This document shows positions 1 through 5,246 of a stretch of 5,419 nt of DNA, piece after piece (within the stretch, counting starts at the first letter, position 1; the number at the start of each line of letters is the position of its first letter). Below the pieces are notes generated by a model. The model ran no database searches. It saw only the letters and a program-made list of their open reading frames with translations, and was not told where the DNA came from. The stretch covers positions 1 to 5,419 of the forward strand of contig CAQBGY010000245.1 of the NCBI GenBank assembly GCA_948759685.1, read 5' to 3'. The DNA comes from an uncultured Eubacterium sp. Its GTDB lineage: Bacteria; Bacillota_A; Clostridia; Lachnospirales; Lachnospiraceae. The position numbers and the translations under genes were made by a program.

Positions 1-19
1 TCGGCTGAAAAACAGCCGA
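1..19. other. Short perfect hairpin at the window edge
   Basis: TCGGCTG and CAGCCGA form a perfect 7-bp stem around an AAAAA loop. On the plus strand it is followed by TAAAATTG, which is only weakly T-rich. On the minus strand whatever follows lies outside the window. It could be a terminator stem for a neighbouring transcription unit or part of an element that continues leftward. The sequence does not decide between these. Confidence 0.35.
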
Positions 20-67
20 TAAAATTGTCGTGGCGGAAAATAGAATGATTACTTTAAGAATCTCCCC

Positions 68-136
68 AAAAATAAGAGATGCCTCTTAGAAACCGGGATT
101 TTTTCAGAGAAAAGTCGATTTCTTAAGAGACGTCTC
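68..136 (-). terminator. Probable operon terminator (long imperfect hairpin)
   Basis: Arms 76-96 and 116-136 are imperfect inverted copies (GAGATGCCTCTTAGAAACCGG-like), with two mismatched positions and one bulged base. In minus-strand RNA some of the differences become G-U wobbles. The 19-nt loop can fold again (TTTTC TCT GAAAA). Reading on the minus strand, the hairpin is followed at once by TTATTTTT. It lies about 8 nt after the stop codon of the last gene of the minus-strand operon, which is where an intrinsic terminator belongs. The arms are longer than in most terminators, so a small-element end is an alternative. Confidence 0.5.
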
Positions 137-143
137 AATATCT

Positions 144-1022
144 TTAAAATTCCCGCAATACGGGGTTTATTGATTGCTTACAATGAGCAGAATGTAATTC
201 AATATTAATTCCTTTACAATAAAAGGTATCATCATCATAAGTTAATTTAGTCACTATTCTATAGCTATTAGATGCCCTTTTATTTATTTCCCTCATTAGC
301 AATTTTACCTGCTTTTTATTTTGCTTAAAAATATCATCTTTAAGATAGACTGTATTTATATTACAGTCTGGAGATTGATACTTTGGAAAACCTAAACTGT
401 AAAATTTATTATATAATTTAGAACATCTAAATTTTGTACAGTCCTTAGGCTTTACAGCTCCCTTATCTTTGCACTTACCTTTATAATCACGATTAACTTG
501 TTGCTCCGCTCTAACGACTCGCCCTAAAGCATCTGTTTCATACATCATATTATTATAATGATACTGAGTATTTGGTACATTACACAAGTTTAATAGATTG
601 ATATTTTTGCATACAATCTTGTTTCCCAATATCGCCCCATATTCTTCTCCCTTATAAATTATCAAAAACATGCTATCAGACTGTACAATCTTCACATTTC
701 GTGGATTGATTAATTTTTTCTTTTTAGAAAGACATCTTCTGTGAGCATCTGCTGCTACAGCCCAATAATATAGATGCAAAATCTTCCGGCGAAACTCTGT
801 CTTTGATAAATTTGCATATACTCTTACCGCCTCCGGGTGATTATTCAACAATATAGCTATTGCCCTTGAATGATTAATATCATCAAGCAGCAACTTATTC
901 AAGTATTCGGAATTTTCCATTATACATAGAGAGTCTAAGGCTTGTTTTGTTAAAAGTTCTGAAAGTTGCGTAGTAGTTATTGCATCTCTTATGGAATCTT
1001 GCATAGCTTGCAATGTATTCAT
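144..1022 (-). CDS. C-terminal fragment (292 aa): degenerate endonuclease NS_2-like domain, possibly re-expressed
   Basis: The largest surviving piece of the disrupted gene. Residues 1-100 are helical and unrecognised. Residues 161-173 read YETDALGRVVRAE, closely resembling the (Y)xTDxLGRVVR entry motif of the Endonuclease_NS_2 family of DNA/RNA non-specific nucleases found in polymorphic toxins. Residues 222-275 (INTVYLKDD, then NKKQVKLLMREINK, then YRIVTKLTYDDDTF) follow the family's pattern of INLVPM, a helix, and a VKIEPxY strand. The catalytic DGGH is not present: the equivalent stretch (about 193-212) is Cys/Lys-rich and has no histidine. An active metal-dependent nuclease is therefore unlikely by this motif. 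The ATG lies inside the 9-bp target duplication of the adjacent element, which supplies a promoter about 45 nt upstream. The fragment has no signal peptide of its own, so any product would stay in the cytoplasm. Family assignment is by recollection of motifs, without a profile search. Confidence 0.6.
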   Translation of the reverse strand: MNTLQAMQDSIRDAITTTQLSELLTKQALDSLCIMENSEYLNKLLLDDINHSRAIAILLNNHPEAVRVYANLSKTEFRRKILHLYYWAVAADAHRRCLSKKKKLINPRNVKIVQSDSMFLIIYKGEEYGAILGNKIVCKNINLLNLCNVPNTQYHYNNMMYETDALGRVVRAEQQVNRDYKGKCKDKGAVKPKDCTKFRCSKLYNKFYSLGFPKYQSPDCNINTVYLKDDIFKQNKKQVKLLMREINKRASNSYRIVTKLTYDDDTFYCKGINIELHSAHCKQSINPVLREF

Positions 1023-1025
1023 TAT
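1017..1025. repeat. Target-site duplication, left copy
   Basis: ATTCATTAT, identical to 1246-1254 and directly abutting the left terminal inverted repeat of the 220-bp element. On the minus strand it reads ATAATGAAT and so contains the ATG and second codon of the downstream fragment. Because the outer bases are also symmetric, the true duplication could be as short as 5 bp (TCATT). Confidence 0.8.
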
Positions 1026-1043
1026 TATTGCTGTCCGGTAAAA
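1026..1043 (+). repeat. Terminal inverted repeat, left
   Basis: TATTGCTGTCCGGTAAAA, a perfect 18-bp inverted match to 1228-1245. The match runs to 20 bp if the AT shared with the duplication is counted. Inside the element the two ends diverge immediately. Confidence 0.9.
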
Positions 1044-1067
1044 AACGACAAAATCATATATTCTCTA

Positions 1068-1098
1068 CAAATATAATAAGTTACACCTGTTTTACGAA
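1068..1098 (-). promoter_or_regulatory. Outward Bacteroidetes-type promoter inside the element
   Basis: Reading on the minus strand, TTCG (1098-1095, one mismatch to the TTTG -33 box) is followed after exactly 19 bp by TATATTTG (1075-1068), a full match to the TAnnTTTG -7 consensus of the Bacteroidetes primary sigma factor. Transcription would start near 1060-1064 and run out of the element into the 292-aa fragment, whose ATG is at 1022, giving a leader of about 40 nt. Outward promoters in IS elements are known to activate adjacent genes in Bacteroides (for example cfiA). A scan by eye for TAnnTTTG across the minus strand found only one other match, inside a gene and without a -33 partner. 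Confidence 0.7.
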
Positions 1099-1157
1099 AA
1101 AGGGCTTGTCATTTGAGGCGATGTGAAATTGGTAGCATTAAGCATCAAAAAGCCCTT
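1093..1157 (-). terminator. Possible terminator/stem within the element, just before its promoter
   Basis: On the minus strand AAGGGCTT (1157-1150) pairs with AAGCCCTT (1107-1100), an 8-bp perfect stem closing a 42-nt loop, and the second arm runs into TTTTTCG. It sits immediately upstream of the -33 box. It could stop read-through from the broken host gene before the element's own promoter restarts transcription. The loop is much longer than in standard intrinsic terminators, so the evidence is moderate at best. Confidence 0.35.
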
Positions 1158-1227
1158 AAAAGACATCTATACGAGTCTGTTTCATGCTGTATGAGATAAA
1201 AATAGTCCATTTCCTATCATGTCAAAG

Positions 1228-1245
1228 TTTTACCGGACAGCAATA
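1228..1245 (-). repeat. Terminal inverted repeat, right
   Basis: TTTTACCGGACAGCAATA, the exact reverse complement of 1026-1043. In the interrupted host gene it encodes the artificial tail YCCPVKL of the middle fragment. Confidence 0.9.
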
Positions 1246-1254
1246 ATTCATTAT
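1246..1254. repeat. Target-site duplication, right copy
   Basis: ATTCATTAT, identical to 1017-1025. It carries the native codons I-M-N of the interrupted gene on the minus strand. The same codons recur in the left copy as the M-N start of the downstream fragment. Confidence 0.8.
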
Positions 1255-1418
1255 AACTCCATTTCCAAGCTTAGATATTTCAATATTATTTAACGGATTC
1301 AAATATGATTCCGTTTTAGAAAACATTAGTGGATACATTTCACTATATCGATATATTGGTATATCTTTATATTTTTCTAAGAGTTTAAGTTCTTTGGTTC
1401 GGTCTATTTCAATATCCT

Positions 1419-1649
1419 TCAATTTATTAGCCTTTTTGTTATACTGGCTTTTGCTTCAGATTCAATTATAGAGTTCCAAAGAGAGTTTCCGATTTCACCC
1501 AATTGCTTTTCTGCCTCATTCACAATGCTTTGAGCGGCCTGATCTATAATCCAGTCAACTATCTGTGCATGTGCATTTCCCGAAATCATCAGCGATAGTA
1601 TTCCTATTAATATTCGCTGTCTAGTTAGTAATGAAATTGATAAAACCAT
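1419..1649 (-). pseudogene. N-terminal fragment with signal peptide (76 aa) of the disrupted gene
   Basis: Encodes a clear Sec signal peptide: residues 1-28 with Arg at 10 and 12, a hydrophobic core ILIGILSLMI, and a cleavage site GNAHA|QIV. A short amphipathic segment follows (QIVDWIIDQAAQSIVNEAEKQ, residues 29-49). After KASITK it leaves the ancestral frame at an A5 run and ends at RLIN-stop. Adding one A restores continuity with the middle fragment. The ATG lies inside the end of the upstream 396-aa gene (29-nt overlap), so translation probably depends on ribosomes finishing that gene. As it stands it could still yield an exported peptide of about 48 residues. Confidence 0.7.
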
Positions 1650-2811
1650 TTTGATTTTGTTTTAGTTGTTTTTCTATACTCTTTTTAATTAACAGATTCT
1701 GTCGTTCGACTTTTATTACAATTTCCTTTAAAACTTCCTGCATATACATTTCTCGAAAATGAACTTCTTTATCTGATAAATCAGATACAGCCATTATATC
1801 AAGTGCACCTTTACCAATAGTAGCCCAGAAACCAATAAATACACTTGCTACATTAGAAATTTTTTTCGTAGTTTCTCTGTCATCCACAAAATGTTCTCGT
1901 GCTTTACCTACTTTTACTAACATATCACTTGACACATTATAAGAAAAATCAAGTTCTGGAATAACAAAGTTAATTTTGGGAGGATTTTTTCTCCCAAAAT
2001 ATTGTGCATAATTAGCTCGTGCTTTATTTATAGAATTACAAAACTGACTTACTTCTATTTTCAACTTTTTTGAAATATCTTTTGTTGGAATACAAGTTCT
2101 CACTAATGCCCTATATTGTTCTGCAGCCGTTGTTACATCATCAGGTATCATACCTATCTGAGAATAGTATTTAGCTACTTCTTTATATCCACCAAATAAA
2201 TATCTCCACACAGATTTCTCTATGTTAAAAAGAAGAGATTCCATCAAAACCATTTCCTCTTCACAATATTTGTGCACATTTTGCTGCAATATATTTTGGA
2301 TTTCATAGGTTCTATCCTTTTTCTTGTTCTCTACAGAAAAATAGATATCATAATCTCGTAAATAACTACTAATATAAGACAATTCCTTATAAGATAATGA
2401 ATCCAAAACACTCAATATACTTGTGTTTATAAAATCATTTATAAGTGCCTTTCGTGTAGGATATGCGACAGCATGCGATACAAGTTCTTCTACTGTACAT
2501 TTCTCCAACTCATTTATAATTTCATTTTTCCTATATTCTCTTACCTTAAATAGGTAATCACCTAGAACAGATGATTTGTCAACCACAAGACACAATGTAT
2601 CAATTTGTTCATAAGAATACTCAGAAAGATCAATTCCAGTTAAAAAAGCATCCTCTACTTGAGATCTGTTTTTTGGCTCCTTATTATAAATGTGTAGTAA
2701 CCCTATTGCATCTTGACATAACAATGCTGTTGCAATATTCTTAGGGGGAAACTGTGCGAACACTTGTAAGGTAAATCCACACAAAAATAATAAAATTGAT
2801 ATTTTTTTCAT
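1621..2811 (-). CDS. Secreted/periplasmic hypothetical protein, 396 aa
   Basis: I do not recognise the family. Residues 1-19 are a classical signal peptide (MKKISILLFLCGF core, cleavage VFA|QF), so the protein is exported. The Cys at 11 lies too early and without a small residue before it to be a lipobox. The mature chain is almost entirely helical by composition, with charged and Tyr-rich stretches (about 60-110 and 140-215). One moderately hydrophobic segment at about 318-342 (SNVASVFIGFWATIGKGALD) could be a membrane or pore-like helix. The last 50 residues are a basic amphipathic helix (KKSIEKQLKQNQN). The start is 14 nt after the SHOCT gene, with an A7 run in codons 2-3. The 3' end overlaps the next gene's start by 29 nt. 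The pairing with a secreted nuclease-like gene suggests the two products act together outside the cytoplasm. Confidence 0.8.
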   Translation of the reverse strand: MKKISILLFLCGFTLQVFAQFPPKNIATALLCQDAIGLLHIYNKEPKNRSQVEDAFLTGIDLSEYSYEQIDTLCLVVDKSSVLGDYLFKVREYRKNEIINELEKCTVEELVSHAVAYPTRKALINDFINTSILSVLDSLSYKELSYISSYLRDYDIYFSVENKKKDRTYEIQNILQQNVHKYCEEEMVLMESLLFNIEKSVWRYLFGGYKEVAKYYSQIGMIPDDVTTAAEQYRALVRTCIPTKDISKKLKIEVSQFCNSINKARANYAQYFGRKNPPKINFVIPELDFSYNVSSDMLVKVGKAREHFVDDRETTKKISNVASVFIGFWATIGKGALDIMAVSDLSDKEVHFREMYMQEVLKEIVIKVERQNLLIKKSIEKQLKQNQNGFINFITN

Positions 2812-2825
2812 TATTACTACTTCTA

Positions 2826-3161
2826 CTAATTTTCCAATATTTTCTTTTTCTGTTCTTCAAATTCTTCTTTAGTAAGAACACCTTGATCAAGCAATGATTT
2901 TAACTTAATCAAACGGTCTTCTAGAGTTTCCTGCTTAACTGGTGGAACATTAGAGTCAGATGACTTATTTACAACATAAGTCACAATTATCCCAATAATA
3001 GCTCCAGGAGCTAAAGATAAAAATAGAGGATACTGAGCATCTGATAAATTTTTGGGGAAACTTCCGAATATCATACACATTAAAATAAAAGCTCCTGCCC
3101 ATCCTAGAAGTGCTCCAATAAACACTTTTTCTCCCATTGATTTTGATGTTTTACTTTCCAT
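2826..3161 (-). CDS. Small membrane protein with C-terminal SHOCT domain, 111 aa
   Basis: Two transmembrane helices (about 13-33, VFIGALLGWAGAFILMCMIFG, and 45-64, including APGAIIGIIVTYVV) are followed by a polar linker and, at 80-111, a SHOCT (short C-terminal) domain: LEDRLIKLKSLLDQGVLTKE, then EFEEQKKKILE. SHOCT domains are about 30-residue helical hairpins at the ends of many membrane or secreted proteins. They are thought to mediate oligomerisation or recruitment, with no catalytic role. The N-terminus is probably cytoplasmic, which would place the SHOCT tail in the cytoplasm too. The gene lies 32 nt after the multi-pass membrane gene and 14 nt before the secreted-protein gene, so it is almost certainly co-transcribed. 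Domain call is firm; biological role unknown. Confidence 0.88.
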   Translation of the reverse strand: MESKTSKSMGEKVFIGALLGWAGAFILMCMIFGSFPKNLSDAQYPLFLSLAPGAIIGIIVTYVVNKSSDSNVPPVKQETLEDRLIKLKSLLDQGVLTKEEFEEQKKKILEN

Positions 3162-3193
3162 AACTATTAATTTTATATTTGTAATAATATGTT

Positions 3194-3877
3194 TTAGCGA
3201 TTACTTGTATAATATTTATTCAGTGCACGATGATATAAAAGATGATTTATGAATAAAGCAAGCAATATAATCCAAAATGCAAATTCAAACATATTGATGA
3301 ACATTGAGCTAAACCCTCCTACACCAAGAAAGCCTGCAGTAATATCTGTTAATTGCAATATAGTACTATTGCTCATTACCTCTTTTTGTAAATCTACTGC
3401 ATACTGAAAACAGAAGTAGCAGCCAATAGACGTGACTATAGCTATTGCTTCAATTACCCATCGGTTAATTCTTCTATTAACTAATCCAATGCCCTCAATT
3501 GAAGCAAGAACAATGAGAATTATCATAAAAATCAAACCGTAAGTTTTACCCATTTGCACCCTATCATGGATAGCATCAATGTCCGGATTTAGATTTGTTC
3601 CAGTCAATTCTTCTACAATTCCCCCTATTAATTCATGATCCTGAAAAAAGGAACGTACAGTTTGATCTTCTGGCATAAGTTCTGGAGTTATGGAACAAAT
3701 ATAACCGTAAATTATACATGCATACATTATATGTAACTGCGATATAACCAAAAGCCTTTCTACTATTTTTTTTTCAAAAGATGCATTTTCAATCTCTTGA
3801 ATACGATTCCTAACAACAAGTACAAAACATATCCCTACTATGCTACCTATTATAATTGCGATAAATACACTTCCCAT
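3194..3877 (-). CDS. Multi-pass inner-membrane protein of unknown function, 227 aa
   Basis: No family recognised. Hydrophobic segments at about 3-22, 42-62, 113-133, 140-160 and 196-215 suggest four or five transmembrane helices. A soluble, acidic loop lies between the second and third (about 64-110, with PEDQTVRSFFQDHE and NPDIDAIHDR). A glycine-rich turn (GFLGVGGFS, 182-190) precedes the last helix, and the C-terminus is basic and Tyr-rich. The layout fits a structural or channel-like partner better than a transporter, but that is inference. Codons 35-38 contain a run of nine A (T9 at 3766-3774), a potential slippage site. Preceded by a 28-nt gap after the 78-aa gene. Confidence 0.8.
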   Translation of the reverse strand: MGSVFIAIIIGSIVGICFVLVVRNRIQEIENASFEKKIVERLLVISQLHIMYACIIYGYICSITPELMPEDQTVRSFFQDHELIGGIVEELTGTNLNPDIDAIHDRVQMGKTYGLIFMIILIVLASIEGIGLVNRRINRWVIEAIAIVTSIGCYFCFQYAVDLQKEVMSNSTILQLTDITAGFLGVGGFSSMFINMFEFAFWIILLALFINHLLYHRALNKYYTSNR

Positions 3878-3905
3878 AAAAATACGTGTTTATTCTATAA
3901 TTATC

Positions 3906-4142
3906 CTACATAACTAATTTACAGTCGGACATAAACTGCTTCACTTCCTCAGCATTACCAATCTTCTTTTCAACTTTAGTGACTGTTATCAGTTCATTAT
4001 CGAAAAGAACATTAAGCCTATCTGATTGCAAGTTGCCATTTCCGTCTGTATATTCACATTTTAATACCACACCTTTACCTAAATAAGTTGGTTTGAAACT
4101 AGTCAAAAAATCAATAGAACTTTGATATATTGATATATTCAT
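3906..4142 (-). CDS. Small hypothetical protein, 78 aa
   Basis: Unrecognised. No signal peptide or membrane helix, so probably cytoplasmic. After an N-terminal helix (IYQSSIDFLTSF), residues 20-58 look like a small beta-sheet of alternating strands: GKGVVLKCEYTDGNGNLQSD, then LNVLFDNELITVTKVEK. A short helix follows (NAEEVKQFMSD). Its position in the tight gene run (28 nt after the TonB-domain gene, 28 nt before the membrane gene) supports it as a real gene. It could be a small adaptor or immunity-like protein, but nothing in the sequence proves this. Confidence 0.65.
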   Translation of the reverse strand: MNISIYQSSIDFLTSFKPTYLGKGVVLKCEYTDGNGNLQSDRLNVLFDNELITVTKVEKKIGNAEEVKQFMSDCKLVM

Positions 4143-4170
4143 CTGCTATCTTTATTTAGAAATGATTATT

Positions 4171-5031
4171 TTACTTATCGATAACAAGATGCGGAATTGT
4201 ACAATAAGTACGTACATTTTTATTATGCTGTTTACCAAGGAGCCATTTAGGCATAGATTCCAAAACTCGAACAACTTCTCTATCTATTGCAGGATGTACA
4301 CTACGAACTATTTTATGATTAGAAGTAGAACCATCCTTTTCTATAACAAATTGCACAATAACCCTTCCTCCTTGTATTCCATCTTTACGGGCTTCTGCCG
4401 GGAAATTTATATGCTCAGAAAGATATAAATCTAAAATTTTCCTTCTTTCTTGTTCCAAAGCCTCTTGTTCCCTTTTGTCCTGTTCTTTCTTTTTTATTTC
4501 TTCTTCTTCTATTTTTTTATCATATATGATTTTTATATCATTGATACTTTTAGCTAAAAGCTGTAAATCCAACCTTATAGCATCTCTATTTTTCTCAACA
4601 GGGTATTCCCAATTACTTTTTAGAAGTTTTATTTCTTTTATTTCTTTATTTTTCATCATATCAAATTGAGACAAAGACAAATTACCCTCGAATCTTTCTT
4701 TTACAAAATTCATTTGCAAATTTATATGACTCTGGTCTGTAAAAAGCACAATAGCCACTTGTTGATATTCATCATAAGGAATGTTATTTTCTATTGCATA
4801 AGGGTTATTCCTTTGGCTATTTAGGCATAAGCTATAAGAAGCTATTCCGTTCTTTTCTTTTTTTAAAATAAAAATATTATTAAAGCCAACATAACAGCTA
4901 CCAATTTGTGTATACTCATCATATTTAGGATAAGTTATATATTTACCTTGCGATTTACCTTCTATACAAGAAACAATTCCCATTAACAGAAGCAAAAGCC
5001 ATTTCTCTCTTTTTAAATTAAAAAGTCTCAT
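4171..5031 (-). CDS. TonB C-terminal-domain lipoprotein, 286 aa
   Basis: Residues 1-22 form a lipoprotein signal: basic MRLFNLKREK, hydrophobic LLLLLMG, and a lipobox IVSC with Cys22 as the lipidation site. Residues 23-165 are an unrecognised soluble region. Residues 170-201 form a strongly charged predicted coiled coil (KIEEEEIKKKEQDKREQEAL and on). Residues 202-286 are a TonB C-terminal domain: YLSEHINFPAEARKDGIQGG, VIVQFVIEKDGS, VVRVLESMPKWLLGKQ. Classical TonB is anchored by an N-terminal inner-membrane helix that contacts ExbB-ExbD. Here that anchor is replaced by a lipid anchor, as seen in many Bacteroidetes TonB-family proteins. The domain more likely serves as a peptidoglycan- or partner-binding module than as an energy transducer (inference). 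It opens the intact part of the operon. No clear promoter was found directly upstream. Confidence 0.88.
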   Translation of the reverse strand: MRLFNLKREKWLLLLLMGIVSCIEGKSQGKYITYPKYDEYTQIGSCYVGFNNIFILKKEKNGIASYSLCLNSQRNNPYAIENNIPYDEYQQVAIVLFTDQSHINLQMNFVKERFEGNLSLSQFDMMKNKEIKEIKLLKSNWEYPVEKNRDAIRLDLQLLAKSINDIKIIYDKKIEEEEIKKKEQDKREQEALEQERRKILDLYLSEHINFPAEARKDGIQGGRVIVQFVIEKDGSTSNHKIVRSVHPAIDREVVRVLESMPKWLLGKQHNKNVRTYCTIPHLVIDK

Positions 5032-5048
5032 ATTGTCTACAATTAATA

Positions 5049-5226
5049 TTATAAATCAATTTTAGCAAAAGAATCTGCAATATGAATCGATTCTCTAACA
5101 GCTTGTGCTGCTATACTCATTATCTCATTCTCCCGTTTATTTTCTTCTGCCAATTTGTCAATATTTTATCAAACCCTCATCGTTTGTATAAGCATACATC
5201 CAATTCCAATCGCCAGTTATACAATT
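5049..5226 (-). pseudogene. Frameshifted remnant of an unrecognised gene (3' end)
   Basis: Two short open stretches abut in different minus-strand frames. The first (5226-5158) reads NCITGDWNWMYAYTNDEGLI then KY-stop. The second (5165-5049) reads NIDKLAEENKRENEIMSIAA and continues QAVRESIHIADSFAKIDL-stop. Both have convincing protein-like composition, and a single-base change near 5160-5167 would fuse them. The stop is 17 nt before the TonB-domain ATG, the same kind of spacing as elsewhere in the operon, so this was probably the preceding operon gene. Upstream it is cut off near an IS-like terminus. A 23-aa ORF from the internal ATG at 5120 could be translated but is more likely debris. Confidence 0.5.
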
Positions 5227-5246
5227 TCAAGTGATTTACAAAAAAC

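Larger units (their letters stand above)
1026..1245. mobile_element. 220-bp MITE-like element (non-coding, perfect 18-bp TIRs)
   Basis: The segment begins TATTGCTGTCCGGTAAAA and ends with its exact reverse complement, and is bracketed by ATTCATTAT duplications. It has no ORF of note, so it is either a miniature inverted-repeat transposable element moved in trans or an internally deleted IS. The 9-bp duplication and the terminus style would suit an IS4-like transposase, but this is a guess without a database match. Inside are a long-range inverted repeat (1100-1107 with 1150-1157) and a Bacteroidetes-type promoter pointing outward on the minus strand. It splits a secreted-protein gene between codons that rejoin in frame when it is removed. 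Confidence 0.85.
1222..1422 (-). pseudogene. Middle fragment of the disrupted secreted-protein gene
   Basis: An open stretch with no credible start of its own: the apparent start is a TTG overlapping the preceding TGA as TTGA. Codons upstream of that TTG in the same frame (YNKKANK) continue the composition of the previous piece, so it is better read as the frameshifted continuation. Residues 1-59 (from KDIEIDRTKEL to NGVIMN) are native. The last seven residues (YCCPVKL) are encoded by the terminal inverted repeat of the inserted element, which supplies the stop. Highly charged at first, no recognised domain. Confidence 0.75.
144..1649 (-). pseudogene. Disrupted gene for a secreted protein with an endonuclease NS_2-like C-terminus
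   Basis: Three ORFs (1649-1419, 1422-1222, 1022-144) assemble into one ancestral gene. Adding one A to the A5 run of the coding strand (T5 at 1433-1437) makes the first piece continue as SITKKANKLKDIEIDRTKEL into the second. Removing the inserted element plus one copy of its 9-bp duplication (229 bp) joins the second piece, ending NGVIMN, in frame to TLQAMQDS of the third. The corrected length is 1278 nt, that is 425 codons plus stop, with no remaining in-frame stop. The restored protein has a signal peptide (residues 1-28, cleavage AHA|Q), a charged helical middle, and from about residue 294 a TDALGRVV-containing region like the Endonuclease_NS_2 family. Its start overlaps the upstream secreted-protein gene by 29 nt, which suggests translational coupling. 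What is seen: the frame arithmetic and the duplication. What is inferred: that the ancestor was a single functional gene. Confidence 0.8.

Noticed and set aside
152..164. CCCG/CGGG hairpin near the end of the last gene
   Set aside because: Only a 4-bp stem, inside codons near the stop, with a weak following T-tract. The longer hairpin at 68-136 is a better terminator.
1222..1422. An independent gene starting at TTG with a TTGA stop/start overlap
   Set aside because: The frame upstream of the TTG continues as plausible protein, and the end is encoded by a transposon terminal repeat. A fragment of a broken gene fits better.
3174..3181. TATATTTG on the plus strand, resembling a Bacteroidetes -7 box
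   Set aside because: It points away from all genes and has no TTTG-like box 19-21 bp upstream.
3052..3252. Plus-strand ORF of 66 codons
   Set aside because: Antisense to the SHOCT and membrane-protein genes, with no promoter or recognisable product. It is a shadow of the well-supported minus-strand frames.
4162..4669. Two plus-strand ORFs (88 and 64 codons)
   Set aside because: Both lie opposite the TonB-domain gene. The second is Ser/Phe/Ile-rich because it mirrors the Lys/Glu coiled coil.
4717..4724. TAAATTTG on the minus strand inside the TonB-domain gene
   Set aside because: No -33 partner at the right spacing, and it lies within coding sequence.
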